Below are positions 24,003 to 33,358 of a stretch of DNA of 64,000 bases, one piece after another (the stretch's first letter is position 1; every line of letters begins with the position of its first letter). The DNA comes from Bacillota bacterium (GTDB lineage: Bacteria > Bacillota > Bacilli > Paenibacillales > Paenibacillaceae). Both the position numbers and the translations under genes were made by a program. A model generated the notes under the pieces. The model worked only from the letters and a program-made list of their open reading frames with translations, was not told the origin of the DNA and ran no database searches. The stretch is taken from assembly GCA_023391635.1 (NCBI GenBank), contig JAEWAQ010000022.1, positions 88,906 to 152,905 on the forward strand, in the 5' to 3' direction.

Positions 24003-26158
24003 TGGCCTGCATCCTTCTCCAGTATCGCATTCTTGTAATAGTATTGCAGAATCGTCCGATAGTCATTCCCTTGTTCTGCCAGCTTCTTCGCCCCGTACTG
24101 CGACATGCCCATTCCGTGCCCGTATCCTTTAACCCTCATGACAAAGGTCGGCTTCGTCGTGGCAACTCGCGCCGCGCCGGACGCATCCATGACGAACAGG
24201 TTCGCTCCTTCCACAGCTTGCGCGATGCCGTCCGCTCCGGCGACATGCAACGCACCGCCGCTCTGCGAAGGCAGTTCGCGGACGGCGTCGTCCGCTCCTG
24301 CGATGCGCAGCCTCGCCGTCTCTTCGACGTCCAGCAGCGTGCTGCGAATGCCACCCAAGGCGCTGCGCCAGCTATCTGGCGTCTTCAGTGTATATGGCGT
24401 TCCGTTCACGCTCACCTGCGTCACCCGGCCGGACGGCCCGCGCCCCGACACTTCCAGCGTCAGCAGCTGCACATCCGGTATTTTGACGTATTTATTCAGC
24501 GAAGCCAGCAAAGTGCTCGCGTCCATCGGCGCTTCCACCCAGCTATACGCGGAATTCTCGCGAACTTTGCCGAGCGTCACGACGATCGTGCCGGCGGACA
24601 ACCGCGCGATCGGCTCTACGCTCGCTTCGATCATCGGCCGCACGCGCATCGCTGCGTCGCTGGCCGTCACGGTCATGATCTGGACGCCGGCGGCGTTGCG
24701 GCCGGCGTCGGCCAGCAGGTCGCCGCGGACATATCCCCGCTGGCCGCTGGCCAGCGCGACATCGTACCAATCCGGCAATCCTTCCTGCGCCCCGTCATCC
24801 GGACTGGGCGTTCCGCCGACCATATAGCCGGTGTCGTTGCCCCAGCCTTCCGTCCGATTGTCCGCGGTCACGCCTCCCGCATTGGAGGAGAAGACGGCTT
24901 CGACGATTTTGCCTTCGTACGTCAGCACTTCGCCGGCCGTCGCATCCACGGCTGCCGTGGAGTTCGGATTTTCCGATCCGATCCCGTTGTACACCTGGGA
25001 GCGCGTCGTATCGACGACTTGGGCGATCTGGAAGCCCGCGCCTGAAGCAAGCGCGTAAGAACGCGCCGCGACCGCCTGCGCCTTCTGCGCTTCCGGCGGC
25101 CAGCCCGAACCGACTTCCGCTCCCACGACGGAATAGAGATACTGCTCGAACCCGACCTCGTTCACGACCGCAAGCGAGCCGCCGAACACGCTCATCTCCA
25201 TCGCGCCGCGATAAGACCGGTTGCCGCGCTCGACGACCTGAATCGCGCCCGCGCCTGCCGGTTCGACCCGCAGCACGACGCCGGCAGAGGCCGGCATTGC
25301 ATACAGCTTCGTCGCTTGTCCCGCCGCGGCATACATCGTCATGTCGTTGCGGATGAGCGCATAAGGCTCATCTTCCGCGGGCATGCGGACGTTCAGCCCG
25401 CCTGCGGCAGCTGCCGCTTGCTGCAAGGCCGCCGCGGCGGCCGCGCTCGTCTCTTGGCCGATCCGCACGACATGCACGAGCGTGCCGCCCGCCGCCTTCA
25501 CCGCCGCGTAGGCGTCCAGACCCGCCGCGCCGATCTGCGCAGCCGCCGCTTCCGCCTCCGCCAAGCCGCCGTAAGGGCCCGCTTCAGCCGCCCACGGCCC
25601 CGCGACCTTCGGATTCCCGAGCGGTGCAACACCTGCCGCAACGCCGGATGTCTGCCATTTGGCCAGCGCGGTCGTCGCATCCGCCGCCGTACCGTAGGCG
25701 CCTTCTGACACCTGGTAGACCGGCTTGCCCGACTTCGTCAGGCGGGTAAGGAATGCGGCCGGCGAAGAGGCTTGCAGTTTCTTCAATGCGGCGATTGCGC
25801 CATTCAGGTCGGCTGTCTCCAGCACGATCGCGCGGTAAACGTCCATGGCGAATCTTACGGGCACACCCGATCCTTCGCTGCCGATCGTCGCCTTGAACGC
25901 GGGATCGCGCCAGGAGATCGTCAGCCCGGCAGCGGATTGCAAAGTGGCGACAGGGGCAGTGGAGACGAAATTGTTCGCGGGTGCATTCAGAAACAGTGCC
26001 ACGCGAATCGTATCGGGCACGTCCACCGCCGCATAAGCGGTCCATCTGGAAGAGCCTGACACCAGCAGCGCAAGCGTAGTCAATACCAGCAAGTATCGCG
26101 CAATCGCACGTTTAGGTACGGATAAATTAAACGGTTGATTCGGTCTCATCTGATTCAT
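23999..26158 (-). CDS. SpoIID/LytB-domain secreted protein with SPOR-like repeats
   Basis: 719 residues from the ATG at 26158, after CGGAGG. A basic N-terminus and hydrophobic segment (about 15-42) form a signal peptide or anchor. Residues about 90-250 contain two Ala-rich SPOR-like repeats. Residues about 330-480 and the C-terminus form the SpoIID domain (EQYLYSVVGAEVG, AQAVAARSYAL, SSNAGG, GYGHGMGMSQYGA). SpoIID proteins are lytic transglycosylases for stem-peptide-free peptidoglycan, used in spore engulfment. The gene is in the ruv-queA interval, where B. subtilis lacks an equivalent, so it may be a LytB-type paralogue rather than SpoIID itself. The start overlaps the preceding gene by 32 bp. 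Confidence 0.88.
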   Translation of the reverse strand: MNQMRPNQPFNLSVPKRAIARYLLVLTTLALLVSGSSRWTAYAAVDVPDTIRVALFLNAPANNFVSTAPVATLQSAAGLTISWRDPAFKATIGSEGSGVPVRFAMDVYRAIVLETADLNGAIAALKKLQASSPAAFLTRLTKSGKPVYQVSEGAYGTAADATTALAKWQTSGVAAGVAPLGNPKVAGPWAAEAGPYGGLAEAEAAAAQIGAAGLDAYAAVKAAGGTLVHVVRIGQETSAAAAAALQQAAAAAGGLNVRMPAEDEPYALIRNDMTMYAAAGQATKLYAMPASAGVVLRVEPAGAGAIQVVERGNRSYRGAMEMSVFGGSLAVVNEVGFEQYLYSVVGAEVGSGWPPEAQKAQAVAARSYALASGAGFQIAQVVDTTRSQVYNGIGSENPNSTAAVDATAGEVLTYEGKIVEAVFSSNAGGVTADNRTEGWGNDTGYMVGGTPSPDDGAQEGLPDWYDVALASGQRGYVRGDLLADAGRNAAGVQIMTVTASDAAMRVRPMIEASVEPIARLSAGTIVVTLGKVRENSAYSWVEAPMDASTLLASLNKYVKIPDVQLLTLEVSGRGPSGRVTQVSVNGTPYTLKTPDSWRSALGGIRSTLLDVEETARLRIAGADDAVRELPSQSGGALHVAGADGIAQAVEGANLFVMDASGAARVATTKPTFVMRVKGYGHGMGMSQYGAKKLAEQGNDYRTILQYYYKNAILEKDAGQ

Positions 26159-26600
26159 CGTTGCCTCCGTCTGATGGCGTCCGGCGGGGCAAGGAGCATA
26201 CCCCGTCCGAACAAGATGTGCGGCCGAACAGCCGATAACGGTAGCGGGCGACCAAGCGATAGATGCCGCGCACGAGGCCATAGCAGCCCGGCAGGCGGGC
26301 AATAGCGCCGAGCCAAGCCAGGCGCTGTGTCAGACTCAGCAGCTTGAGCACGCCGTCAGCGCCGCTGTAGCGTCTTCCTTGTTCGTCCGTCACGTGCAAT
26401 TGGGCGGCCAGTTCGGAAGCGGACACGTCGTCAATCCCCGGCCAAGCCGGCACCTCCGCCGAGATCAGCCGCTGCAGCGGGACGAAGGTCAGTTCGGCCC
26501 GAATCGGCATGCTGCGCAGCTTGTCCACGGTTGCCAGGCATAAATTGCATTCTCCATCATAAACGACAGAAAGCCGGATAAGTTGCGGTTTTTCGTTCAT
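26127..26600 (-). CDS. DCC family (DUF393) thiol-disulfide oxidoreductase-like protein
   Basis: 157 residues. The motif YDGECNLC near residues 14-21 defines the DCC family, a thioredoxin-like group with a CxxC redox pair. The remaining part fits the family, with a hydrophobic stretch near 95-110. The C-terminus has two more Cys (SCSDGVC) and an acidic tail. The gene is squeezed between ruvB (12 bp away) and the SpoIID-like gene (32-bp overlap), which points to cotranscription. The biological role is unknown. Confidence 0.85.
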   Translation of the reverse strand: MNEKPQLIRLSVVYDGECNLCLATVDKLRSMPIRAELTFVPLQRLISAEVPAWPGIDDVSASELAAQLHVTDEQGRRYSGADGVLKLLSLTQRLAWLGAIARLPGCYGLVRGIYRLVARYRYRLFGRTSCSDGVCSLPRRTPSDGGNDESDETESTV

Positions 26601-26612
26601 TCCGCCGCCTCC

Positions 26613-27620
26613 TTACGCCTCCCGTTCCGGAACGGGCAATCCCAGATGACGATACGCCGCCGGCGCGACTACGCGGCCGCGCGGCGTTCGCTGCACATAG
26701 CCGATCTGCATCAAATAAGGCTCGTATACGTCCTCGATTGTCTGGCTCTCTTCCCCGATCAGCGCCGCGATCGTGTCGAGGCCGACCGGACCGCCGCGGT
26801 AGTTGCGGATCATCGCCAGCAGCATGCGGTGATCGATCGCGTCCAGCCCCATCGGGTCGACTTGGATGCGCTCCATCGCTTCTTTGGCGATATCATCGGT
26901 AATAACGCCATCCCCGCGCACCTGGGCGTAATCGCGCACCCGCTTCAGCAAGCGGTTGGCGATACGCGGCGTTCCTCTGGCGCGGCGGGCGATCTCCCGC
27001 GACGCTTCGCCCACGATGCCGACGTTCAAAATGTCCGCGGTCCGAGAGACGATATAGCTCAGTTCGTCTTCGCCGTAGAATTCCAGACGGCTCACGACGC
27101 CGAACCGGTCGCGCAGCGGCGCAGACAGCAGCCCCGCCCGCGTCGTCGCGCCGATCAGCGTAAACTTCGGCAGATCGAGCCGGACGGATCGCGCGCTCGG
27201 ACCTTTGCCGACGATGAAGTCCAGCGCGAAATCCTCCATCGCCGGATACAGCACTTCCTCGACGGTGCGGTGCAGGCGATGGATCTCGTCGATGAATAGC
27301 ACGTCGTTCTCCTGCAGATTGGTCAGAATCGCCGCCAAGTCACCCGGACGCTCGATCGCCGGCCCGCTGGTCGTGCGAATGCTCACGCCAAGCTCGTTGG
27401 CGATAATATTGGATAGCGTCGTCTTGCCGAGGCCCGGCGGTCCGTACAAGAGGACGTGGTCCAGCGGTTCGCGGCGCATCTTGGCCGCTTCGATGTAAAT
27501 TTTCAAATTGTCCTTCACTTGCGATTGGCCGATATATTCCGCCAAATAACGGGGACGCAGGCTGTATTCCACCGCCTGATCCTCCATCATCAGATGGGCG
27601 GTGACGACTCGGTCTTCCAT
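26613..27620 (-). CDS. ruvB: Holliday junction branch migration ATPase RuvB
   Basis: 335 residues. Walker A is GPPGLGKTT, Walker B is LFIDEIHR, sensor 1 is IGATTRAG, and a winged-helix domain closes the protein (TPRGRVV). It drives branch migration with RuvA. It lies 30 bp after ruvA. Confidence 0.98.
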   Translation of the reverse strand: MEDRVVTAHLMMEDQAVEYSLRPRYLAEYIGQSQVKDNLKIYIEAAKMRREPLDHVLLYGPPGLGKTTLSNIIANELGVSIRTTSGPAIERPGDLAAILTNLQENDVLFIDEIHRLHRTVEEVLYPAMEDFALDFIVGKGPSARSVRLDLPKFTLIGATTRAGLLSAPLRDRFGVVSRLEFYGEDELSYIVSRTADILNVGIVGEASREIARRARGTPRIANRLLKRVRDYAQVRGDGVITDDIAKEAMERIQVDPMGLDAIDHRMLLAMIRNYRGGPVGLDTIAALIGEESQTIEDVYEPYLMQIGYVQRTPRGRVVAPAAYRHLGLPVPEREA

Positions 27621-27650
27621 GCTGCCGGTCCTCCTTCCCCGAACTTCGGA

Positions 27651-28268
27651 TTATCCCTGGAACAATTGCTGCAGCGCTTGCTTGATCAAAGCGTCCGGCG
27701 ACTCGTCGCCCTTCAGGCGGTCCTTGATCAGCCCCCAGGCGCGGTCGATCTCCGCTTCGCGGTAGCCTAGCGCGGACAGCGCTTCGCGCGCCGCTCCCCA
27801 AGCCGAGCCGTCCTCAGCCCGGCCGGTTTGCGGCGGAGCGGCCAACTCGGCCGGATCGTGCGCCGCTGCGGCCATGTCCAGCTTGTCCTTCAGGTCGAGA
27901 ATCATCCGCTGCGCCGTCTTGCGTCCGATGCCGGGCAGCTTTGTGAGGAAATTGACGTTCTCCTGCTGAATCGCCGCCGCGATCGTGCCTGGCGTTCCGC
28001 CGGAGAGCACGCCGAGCGCGACCTTCGGTCCGATCCCCGACACGTCCAGCAGCTTGCGGAACATCGACTGCTCCTCACGCGTCGGAAATCCGAACAGCTG
28101 GGTCGCATCTTCGCGGACATGATAATGAATGAACATTTGCACCGTCTCTTCGCTGCGGGCGATGCCGTACGGATTCGGGGTGAATACCCGGTACCCCACG
28201 TCATGCACGTCCAGCACGACATACTCCGTCTCCACGTGCGCAACGCGCCCGCGCAAATAATCGATCAT
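27651..28268 (-). CDS. ruvA: Holliday junction branch migration protein RuvA
   Basis: 205 residues from the ATG at 28268 (MIDYLRGRVAHVE); the longer frame covers the end of ruvC. It has an OB-fold N-terminus, two helix-hairpin-helix motifs (LLDVSGIGPKVAL and LTKLPGIGRKTAQRM) and the C-terminal domain III that contacts RuvB. It binds the four-way junction. Its start overlaps the ruvC stop by four bases. Confidence 0.98.
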   Translation of the reverse strand: MIDYLRGRVAHVETEYVVLDVHDVGYRVFTPNPYGIARSEETVQMFIHYHVREDATQLFGFPTREEQSMFRKLLDVSGIGPKVALGVLSGGTPGTIAAAIQQENVNFLTKLPGIGRKTAQRMILDLKDKLDMAAAAHDPAELAAPPQTGRAEDGSAWGAAREALSALGYREAEIDRAWGLIKDRLKGDESPDALIKQALQQLFQG

Positions 28269-28768
28269 ACCGGCTTCACTCCGTTCAAGCGATCGTTCAA
28301 CGCCCCTGCGTGCGCATGGCAAATCGCCACCGCCAGCGCATCCGCCACGTCGTCGGGCTTCGGCACCGATTGCAGCTTGAGCATCATTTTCACCATTTCC
28401 TGCACTTGCCGCTTCTCCGCCGCACCGTAGCCCACGACCGCTTGCTTCACCTGCATCGGCGTATACTCCGCGATCGGAAGTCCCCGCTGCGCCGCCGCCA
28501 GCAGCAGCACCCCACGTGCCTGTCCGACGATGAACGCATTGGTCACGTTTTTGCTGAAGAACAGCTTCTCCACCGCGATCGTATCCGGCTTGTATTGATC
28601 AAGGAGCGAGCAGGAAGCTTCGTAAATTTGACGTAAACGCACTTCCGTCGGGGTTCCCGCCTCCGTCTCGATGCATCCGTACTGCACGGGTGTGAGACGA
28701 TGTCCGATTTTGTCGATAAATCCGAATCCCATGATGGCGATTCCCGGGTCGATTCCGAGCACCCGCAT
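28265..28768 (-). CDS. ruvC: Crossover junction endonuclease RuvC
   Basis: 167 residues. Catalytic acidic residues are visible in GIDPGIA (first Asp), VEKLFF (Glu) and the C-terminal PDDVADALAVA. It cuts Holliday junctions moved by RuvAB. A minus-strand extended -10 (TGCTATAAT, plus 28808-28816) upstream is a probable promoter for ruvCAB and the genes after it. Confidence 0.98.
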   Translation of the reverse strand: MRVLGIDPGIAIMGFGFIDKIGHRLTPVQYGCIETEAGTPTEVRLRQIYEASCSLLDQYKPDTIAVEKLFFSKNVTNAFIVGQARGVLLLAAAQRGLPIAEYTPMQVKQAVVGYGAAEKRQVQEMVKMMLKLQSVPKPDDVADALAVAICHAHAGALNDRLNGVKPV

Positions 28769-28921
28769 GTTGGCATCGTCCCCGCTCTCTAGGTTGGCTA
28801 TTCTATGATTATAGCAAATGTTCCTTCGGCGCGGTATCGGACATTGGGTCGATCTTGGGGCGAGGCGGGGGGGGTAGGGCGAAAATGGGGTTAGGAAAAG
28901 CGGCAGTGGGCGGGTTTGTAT

Positions 28922-29057
28922 GGGCTGCGGGCGGCTATGGTGCGGACGGCATCATCTCGGTACGATTGCGGGGCTATTGGCGGTTATGGTGCGGATGGCA
29001 TCATCTCGGTACGTTTTCGGGGCCTGCGAGCGGATATGGTGCGGACAGAGCCATTGC
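28922..29057. repeat. Three tandem copies of a 49-50 bp unit
   Basis: Units begin near 28922, 28971 and 29020. They share the core TATGGTGCGGA, at 28936, 28985 and 29035, and the first two also share GGCATCATCTCGGTACG. The stretch of 316 bp between bofC and ruvC holds this array, the ruvC promoter and a G-rich segment (28855-28900), with no credible gene. Open frames across it are caused by the repeat. Confidence 0.8.
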
Positions 29058-29084
29058 CGGACTGTGCGAACCGTCGTATCCGCT

Positions 29085-29828
29085 TCAATCCGGCTTGATG
29101 ACAACGACGGACTTATCGCGTGCATAATCTTTATAGTACGCCACCACGCTATTCAGCTTGTCCGGATCGGTGACGCGAATGCCTTCGGTCAACCCGCGGA
29201 GCATATCCGGCGACATGCTCGATTCGAGCGAATGTACGTCCAGTTGAAAGAACGTGCGGACAACGTTGTCCTTGCGCGGCGGGCCTTCGAACAGGCTCAA
29301 ATTCCCGTCCGGGTCCATGGCTACGTAAGCGTTCTGGCGGCAAGCCGCGGCAGTATCGTTGACAAGCTCTTCATCCGCCACTAAGATCAGCCGGCCAGCC
29401 TTATCGAACGATGCTTTCCAGTCCCGGCGCGATTTCAGCAGATCGGATGCTTCCTTCGTCGACAGATGCCCGAGCAGCCGCGTTTCTTCCCCGCACCAAT
29501 AAATCCGGCGCAGTATCGTCTCGACGTCGCCTTGCCAGTGCGCCAGCGATTGCAGCACGGCTCGCCGCGAGCGGTCTGCGGATGCACCTGCAGCATAAGG
29601 CTTGTCTGCCGCACCGGCAGGCGGAATCGACGCGGATTCGGAACCGGGCGGCGTCGGCTCGGCCATCGCAGGAACATCAAACACGGCGCGCCCGACGATC
29701 CACGCCCCTCCGATGCCCGATGCCGCAGCCGCGAGGAAAATGCCGGCCAGCATGGCCAGCGTCCAAATCGGGCGGCGCTTGCGTTTGAGCTTCTTCTTGA
29801 TATCCTTCATCGAGCGAAATCCGAACAC
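29085..29828 (-). CDS. bofC: BofC-like intercompartmental signalling protein
   Basis: About 247 residues from a GTG at 29828 after AGAAGGGG; a TTG at 29855 is the longer alternative. A basic N-terminus precedes one membrane segment (about 24-48), then a Ser/Pro/Ala linker. The BofC core follows, seen as RRIYWCGEETRLLG and the C-terminal BofC domain (about 170-247). In B. subtilis BofC inhibits the SpoIVB protease, which triggers pro-sigma-K cleavage by SpoIVFB, also encoded in this window. Gene order bofC near ruvAB is conserved. Confidence 0.82.
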   Translation of the reverse strand: MFGFRSMKDIKKKLKRKRRPIWTLAMLAGIFLAAAASGIGGAWIVGRAVFDVPAMAEPTPPGSESASIPPAGAADKPYAAGASADRSRRAVLQSLAHWQGDVETILRRIYWCGEETRLLGHLSTKEASDLLKSRRDWKASFDKAGRLILVADEELVNDTAAACRQNAYVAMDPDGNLSLFEGPPRKDNVVRTFFQLDVHSLESSMSPDMLRGLTEGIRVTDPDKLNSVVAYYKDYARDKSVVVIKPD

Positions 29829-29891
29829 CGGAATCCCCTTCTCTGCTTTTTTCAATAGTGTTTCCAGGGATTCCGGCGATATGCGTTTACA

Positions 29892-31418
29892 TCACCATTT
29901 GATCCAGGGCAAGCTCTCTCTGCGCTTCGGCTTGGCTTTCCTTACGGAAGCTGCGCGCTTCGATTTGCCCGAACCGCCTTGCTTCCTGCCGCGCGTAGCA
30001 GGAGCTGCCGCCAACTCCTCGTCCGCTCCGTGCAGCGCCAGCGAGTCGGCGTCCCCGCCTAGCGATTCATGCCCGCTTGCTTGCGATGCCGAAGACACGG
30101 CCGGCACCGTCGGCACGGCCGGCATATAGGGGTACTGCGTTACCCCATAGCCATACCTGCTGTCGCCATATGGCATACCGTAGGATCCATAAGGCATGCA
30201 AGGATCGTACAGCCCCGGCAGGGCTGCCGGATGAAACATCGGATACCCATGCATGCCGCTTGGAAATTCGGGCATCGCGGAAACAGGCGCAACCTCGGCA
30301 GGTTGGGTGAATGCGGGCGATACCATTTCGCTATGCCCATAATGAGAGGCCGAAGGATATCCTGCGCTGGCGGCCGGCATCGTCGCCTGCGTCATCCCGG
30401 GATACGGCCACTGCGCCTGCGCTGCTGCAACCGGCTGAGCGTAAGAAGTTCCGCCGCAGCCACAGCCGCAGTCATCGGCATTCGCGGCGCCGGCAATCGG
30501 CGAAACCGGCCAGGCCGTCGGCGAAGGCCAATATCCAGTTGCATAGGGGTTGTGAGCGGCACCCGCTGCAGGAGCGACATTCGTCGGCATCGGCATATAG
30601 CCATGCGCGGCGGAAGGCTGTACCGGACCCGGGGCGACCGCTGGCGAAACATCTCCATACGCAACCTGCTTGACCGCTTCACCGCTCCAGTCTGAAGGAT
30701 GATAGTGGGCATAGTAGGCGTGATTGCCGTAGTCGCCCATGCCATACTGCGCATAATGCGCGGCTTCCGGCGGGCAAGGCTCGGCGGGAACCTGCGCGCT
30801 TGCTTCTACGGCAGGCACGGGGTATTGCGCGAACAAATTATGTTCGTGAATTTCCTGCTTGATCGTCATCGGATAGGGGTGCTTCGTCTCGATCTGCGGC
30901 AAAGGCATCGGCATTGGCATTGGCAGCGGCATCGGCGGCGTCTCCGGCACAACGGGTTCAGGCGCGATCATTTCGACTTCCTTCACTTCGGGAACAGGCA
31001 TCTCAGGGATGACCGCTTCCGGCATGACCGCCGTATTCTTCTTGCCGGGGATGGCGCCCGGCATCGTATGGGAAGCGCCGCCGCTCGCGGCGGTCGGCAA
31101 TTTCGGAATGTTGACGACTTCCCCCGTCAGCAGCACATTCGGGTTTTTCAACTGGGGATTGGCCTTGATCATGTCCGAAAGCGGAATTCCCCACGCCTTG
31201 GACAGCTTCCATAGCGTATCCCCTTGCTGTACGGTATGCTGATGCATCATTTCGTACGCGGGATGCGCAGGAGCCGGAATTTTCACCTTCATCCCGACAT
31301 CGATGACGTCCGGGTTCGCGATTTCCGGATTGGCCCCGATAAGTGCTTCCAGCGGCACGTTGTATTTCTGGGCAATGAGATACAACGATTCGCCTTTCTT
31401 GACCATATGAATCTTCAC
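29892..31418 (-). CDS. safA: SafA-like spore coat morphogenetic protein with two LysM domains
   Basis: 508 residues from a GTG at 31418 after AGGAGGG (MKIHMVKKGESLYLIAQKY). Two LysM domains (about 3-48 and 60-106) should bind cortex peptidoglycan. The rest is low-complexity, rich in Pro, Ala, Met, Tyr and His, with a PMPMPMPMPLP stretch and one Cys-rich cluster DCGCGCGG near 330. It ends in a strongly basic Lys/Arg tail. This layout matches SafA, the inner-coat organiser. A minus-strand CATAGGATA (plus 31483-31491) resembles a sigma-E/sigma-K -10. The coat part is species-variable, so only the LysM end is strongly supported. Confidence 0.85.
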   Translation of the reverse strand: MKIHMVKKGESLYLIAQKYNVPLEALIGANPEIANPDVIDVGMKVKIPAPAHPAYEMMHQHTVQQGDTLWKLSKAWGIPLSDMIKANPQLKNPNVLLTGEVVNIPKLPTAASGGASHTMPGAIPGKKNTAVMPEAVIPEMPVPEVKEVEMIAPEPVVPETPPMPLPMPMPMPLPQIETKHPYPMTIKQEIHEHNLFAQYPVPAVEASAQVPAEPCPPEAAHYAQYGMGDYGNHAYYAHYHPSDWSGEAVKQVAYGDVSPAVAPGPVQPSAAHGYMPMPTNVAPAAGAAHNPYATGYWPSPTAWPVSPIAGAANADDCGCGCGGTSYAQPVAAAQAQWPYPGMTQATMPAASAGYPSASHYGHSEMVSPAFTQPAEVAPVSAMPEFPSGMHGYPMFHPAALPGLYDPCMPYGSYGMPYGDSRYGYGVTQYPYMPAVPTVPAVSSASQASGHESLGGDADSLALHGADEELAAAPATRGRKQGGSGKSKRAASVRKAKPKRRESLPWIKW

Positions 31419-31529
31419 GCCGTTCCCTCCTGGTCGGATTGACATAAGCTCACAAGAGGGCCATAGCCCTCCGCAATCCCTATATCCTATGCAGGAAATG
31501 GGCAATTGACAGCATCCGTACGAAAATTT

Positions 31530-31565
31530 GCAGGCTGGCGTGACCTCAGGGGTCAGCCAGCCTGC
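31530..31565 (-). terminator. Terminator of the hom-thrB-pheA-ilvE run
   Basis: Long stem GCAGGCTGGC-TGACC paired with GGTCA-GCCAGCCTGC and a four-base loop, followed on the minus strand by AAATTTT. Confidence 0.85.
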
Positions 31566-31582
31566 AGCGTAAATGATTGAAA

Positions 31583-32461
31583 TTAAAAAACTTGAACGCC
31601 TTCCACCGTGACGATCTTGCGAAACTCCTCGAGCAGGTGTGTCGTCACCGGCCCGGCGTGCCCCTTGCCGATGATCCGCCCGTCCACCTCGCGAACGGCG
31701 ATGACTTCCGCGGCCGTGCCGGTGAAGAACACTTCATCCGCGCAATAGACGTCATGCAGCGTGAACGGTTCTTCCTTGAGCGGATAGCCCAGTCGGGCGC
31801 ACAAATCCATAATCGCGCCGCGCGTGACTCCTTCGAGCGCGCCGATATAGGTAGGCGGCGTGTAGAGGACGCCCCGCTTCACGATGAAGATATTGTCGCT
31901 CGAGCCCTCCGCCACGTAACCTTGCGCATTGAGCATGATCGCTTCCCCGACATCCGCCAGGTTCGCCTGGATCTTCACCAATATATTGTTCAAGTAGTTC
32001 AGCGACTTCACCTTGGGGCTAAGCGCATCCGGAATGTTGCGCCGCTGGCTGACCGAGATCGAGCGAAGGCCGTTGCGGTAAGCTTCATCCGGATAGATGG
32101 ACAACTGTTCGACGATGATGATGACCCACGCCTTCGGGCAGCGCTTCGGATCGAGGCCGAGATTGCCGGGTCCCCGCGACACGACAAGGCGGATGTAGCC
32201 GTTGCGCAAGCTGTTTTTTCGCAACGTTTCCTTCAGCGCTTCTTCCATTTCCTCATACGTTAACGGGATATCCAGCATGATCGACTTGGCCGAATCGTAC
32301 AGTCTGTCCAGATGCTCCTTGCACCGGAATATATTTCCTTCGTAAATCCGAATCCCCTCGAAAATGCCGTCACCATACAGGAATCCATGATCGAACACGG
32401 ACACTTTGGCATTTTCCTTCGTTACATACTCGCCATTCAAGTAAATCCACTGCTCCGACAT
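31583..32461 (-). CDS. ilvE: Branched-chain amino acid aminotransferase
   Basis: 292 residues, class IV PLP aminotransferase. Seen: FDHGFLYGDGIFEGIR, the PLP-Lys segment SPKVKSLNYLNNIL, and EGSSDNIFIV. It interconverts Leu, Ile, Val and their keto acids. It directly follows pheA (3-bp gap), an unusual partner for pheA; phenylalanine transamination could be a second role, which is an inference. Confidence 0.94.
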   Translation of the reverse strand: MSEQWIYLNGEYVTKENAKVSVFDHGFLYGDGIFEGIRIYEGNIFRCKEHLDRLYDSAKSIMLDIPLTYEEMEEALKETLRKNSLRNGYIRLVVSRGPGNLGLDPKRCPKAWVIIIVEQLSIYPDEAYRNGLRSISVSQRRNIPDALSPKVKSLNYLNNILVKIQANLADVGEAIMLNAQGYVAEGSSDNIFIVKRGVLYTPPTYIGALEGVTRGAIMDLCARLGYPLKEEPFTLHDVYCADEVFFTGTAAEVIAVREVDGRIIGKGHAGPVTTHLLEEFRKIVTVEGVQVF

Positions 32462-32464
32462 CGT

Positions 32465-33358
32465 TCACTGCACCTCCGGAATATTGACTTCATAAGGAAT
32501 TGTTGGATAAGAGCCCAGAATCCGGACCTGACAGCCGATCGCCTCGATTTCCGCGAGCGCGGCGGGCAGCAGCACCGTATCCAGGGACATCTCGATATCG
32601 ATATAAAAATAGTAGCTGCCGAGCTTCTTCTTCGTCGGGCGCGATTCGATGCGCGACAGGTTGATTCTGCGCCACGAGAATGCGGACAGCACTTGATGCA
32701 GCGCCCCCGGATAATCCTCGGGCAGGGTGATCAGGATGCTCGTCTTGCGTTGCGCCGCATCCGGCCTGTCGTATGACGTTCCGCCGACGAGCAGGAACCG
32801 GGTGAAATTGTTATCGTGATCGGTCACTTTAGGCGCCAGAATATCCAACCCGTAATTGGCTGCGGCAAGCGCGGTCCCGATCGCCGCCCAGCCTTGTCCG
32901 GGATTCTCGTACACTTGCCGGACGGCCTGCGACGTGCTCGGCAGCGTCTCAAGCTTCGCTTCCGGCAGCGTAGAGCGCAAAAATTGATGGCATTGGGCCA
33001 TGGCGACCGGATGGCTGAACACTTTGGCGATGTTTGACGGCTGCCAGGCACCCGTCTCGTCCGCAAGCTCCGAAGCCCGGCCGATCAAGTTCTGAATGGA
33101 AGGATACACCCATTCCGCCCGGATCGGCAAGTCCACTTCGTGAATCAACCAATCCAGGTGCAGGCTGACCGAACCGTCGATCGTGTTCTCGATCGGAATG
33201 ATGCTCCAGTCGGTCTTGCCGCTTGCCGTGGACAGGAACACGTCGGCAATCATCGAACTGTAGACATAGTCGACGTCCTGGCCTTGAAACAAGTAACGCG
33301 CCGCTTCGTCGGAGACGGTTCCTTCCGGCAACACGGCGACACGCTTGCGGGAATTCAT
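32465..33358 (-). CDS. pheA: Prephenate dehydratase
   Basis: 297 residues. The periplasmic-binding-like catalytic domain ends with NNFTRFLLVGG, which carries the essential Thr-Arg-Phe motif. A C-terminal ACT domain (about 205-285, with ESRPTKKKLGSYYFYID) binds Phe for feedback inhibition. It converts prephenate to phenylpyruvate. Its ATG overlaps the thrB stop (ATGA). Confidence 0.97.
   Translation of the reverse strand: MNSRKRVAVLPEGTVSDEAARYLFQGQDVDYVYSSMIADVFLSTASGKTDWSIIPIENTIDGSVSLHLDWLIHEVDLPIRAEWVYPSIQNLIGRASELADETGAWQPSNIAKVFSHPVAMAQCHQFLRSTLPEAKLETLPSTSQAVRQVYENPGQGWAAIGTALAAANYGLDILAPKVTDHDNNFTRFLLVGGTSYDRPDAAQRKTSILITLPEDYPGALHQVLSAFSWRRINLSRIESRPTKKKLGSYYFYIDIEMSLDTVLLPAALAEIEAIGCQVRILGSYPTIPYEVNIPEVQ

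Noticed and set aside
28936..29045. Repeats as attachment site or mobile-element ends
   Set aside because: No transposase, integrase or target duplication is nearby, and the units are direct and tandem.
28855..29127. Plus-strand open frame in the bofC-ruvC gap
   Set aside because: It consists of the 49-50 bp repeat and a G-run, lacks a ribosome binding site and would overlap the end of bofC.
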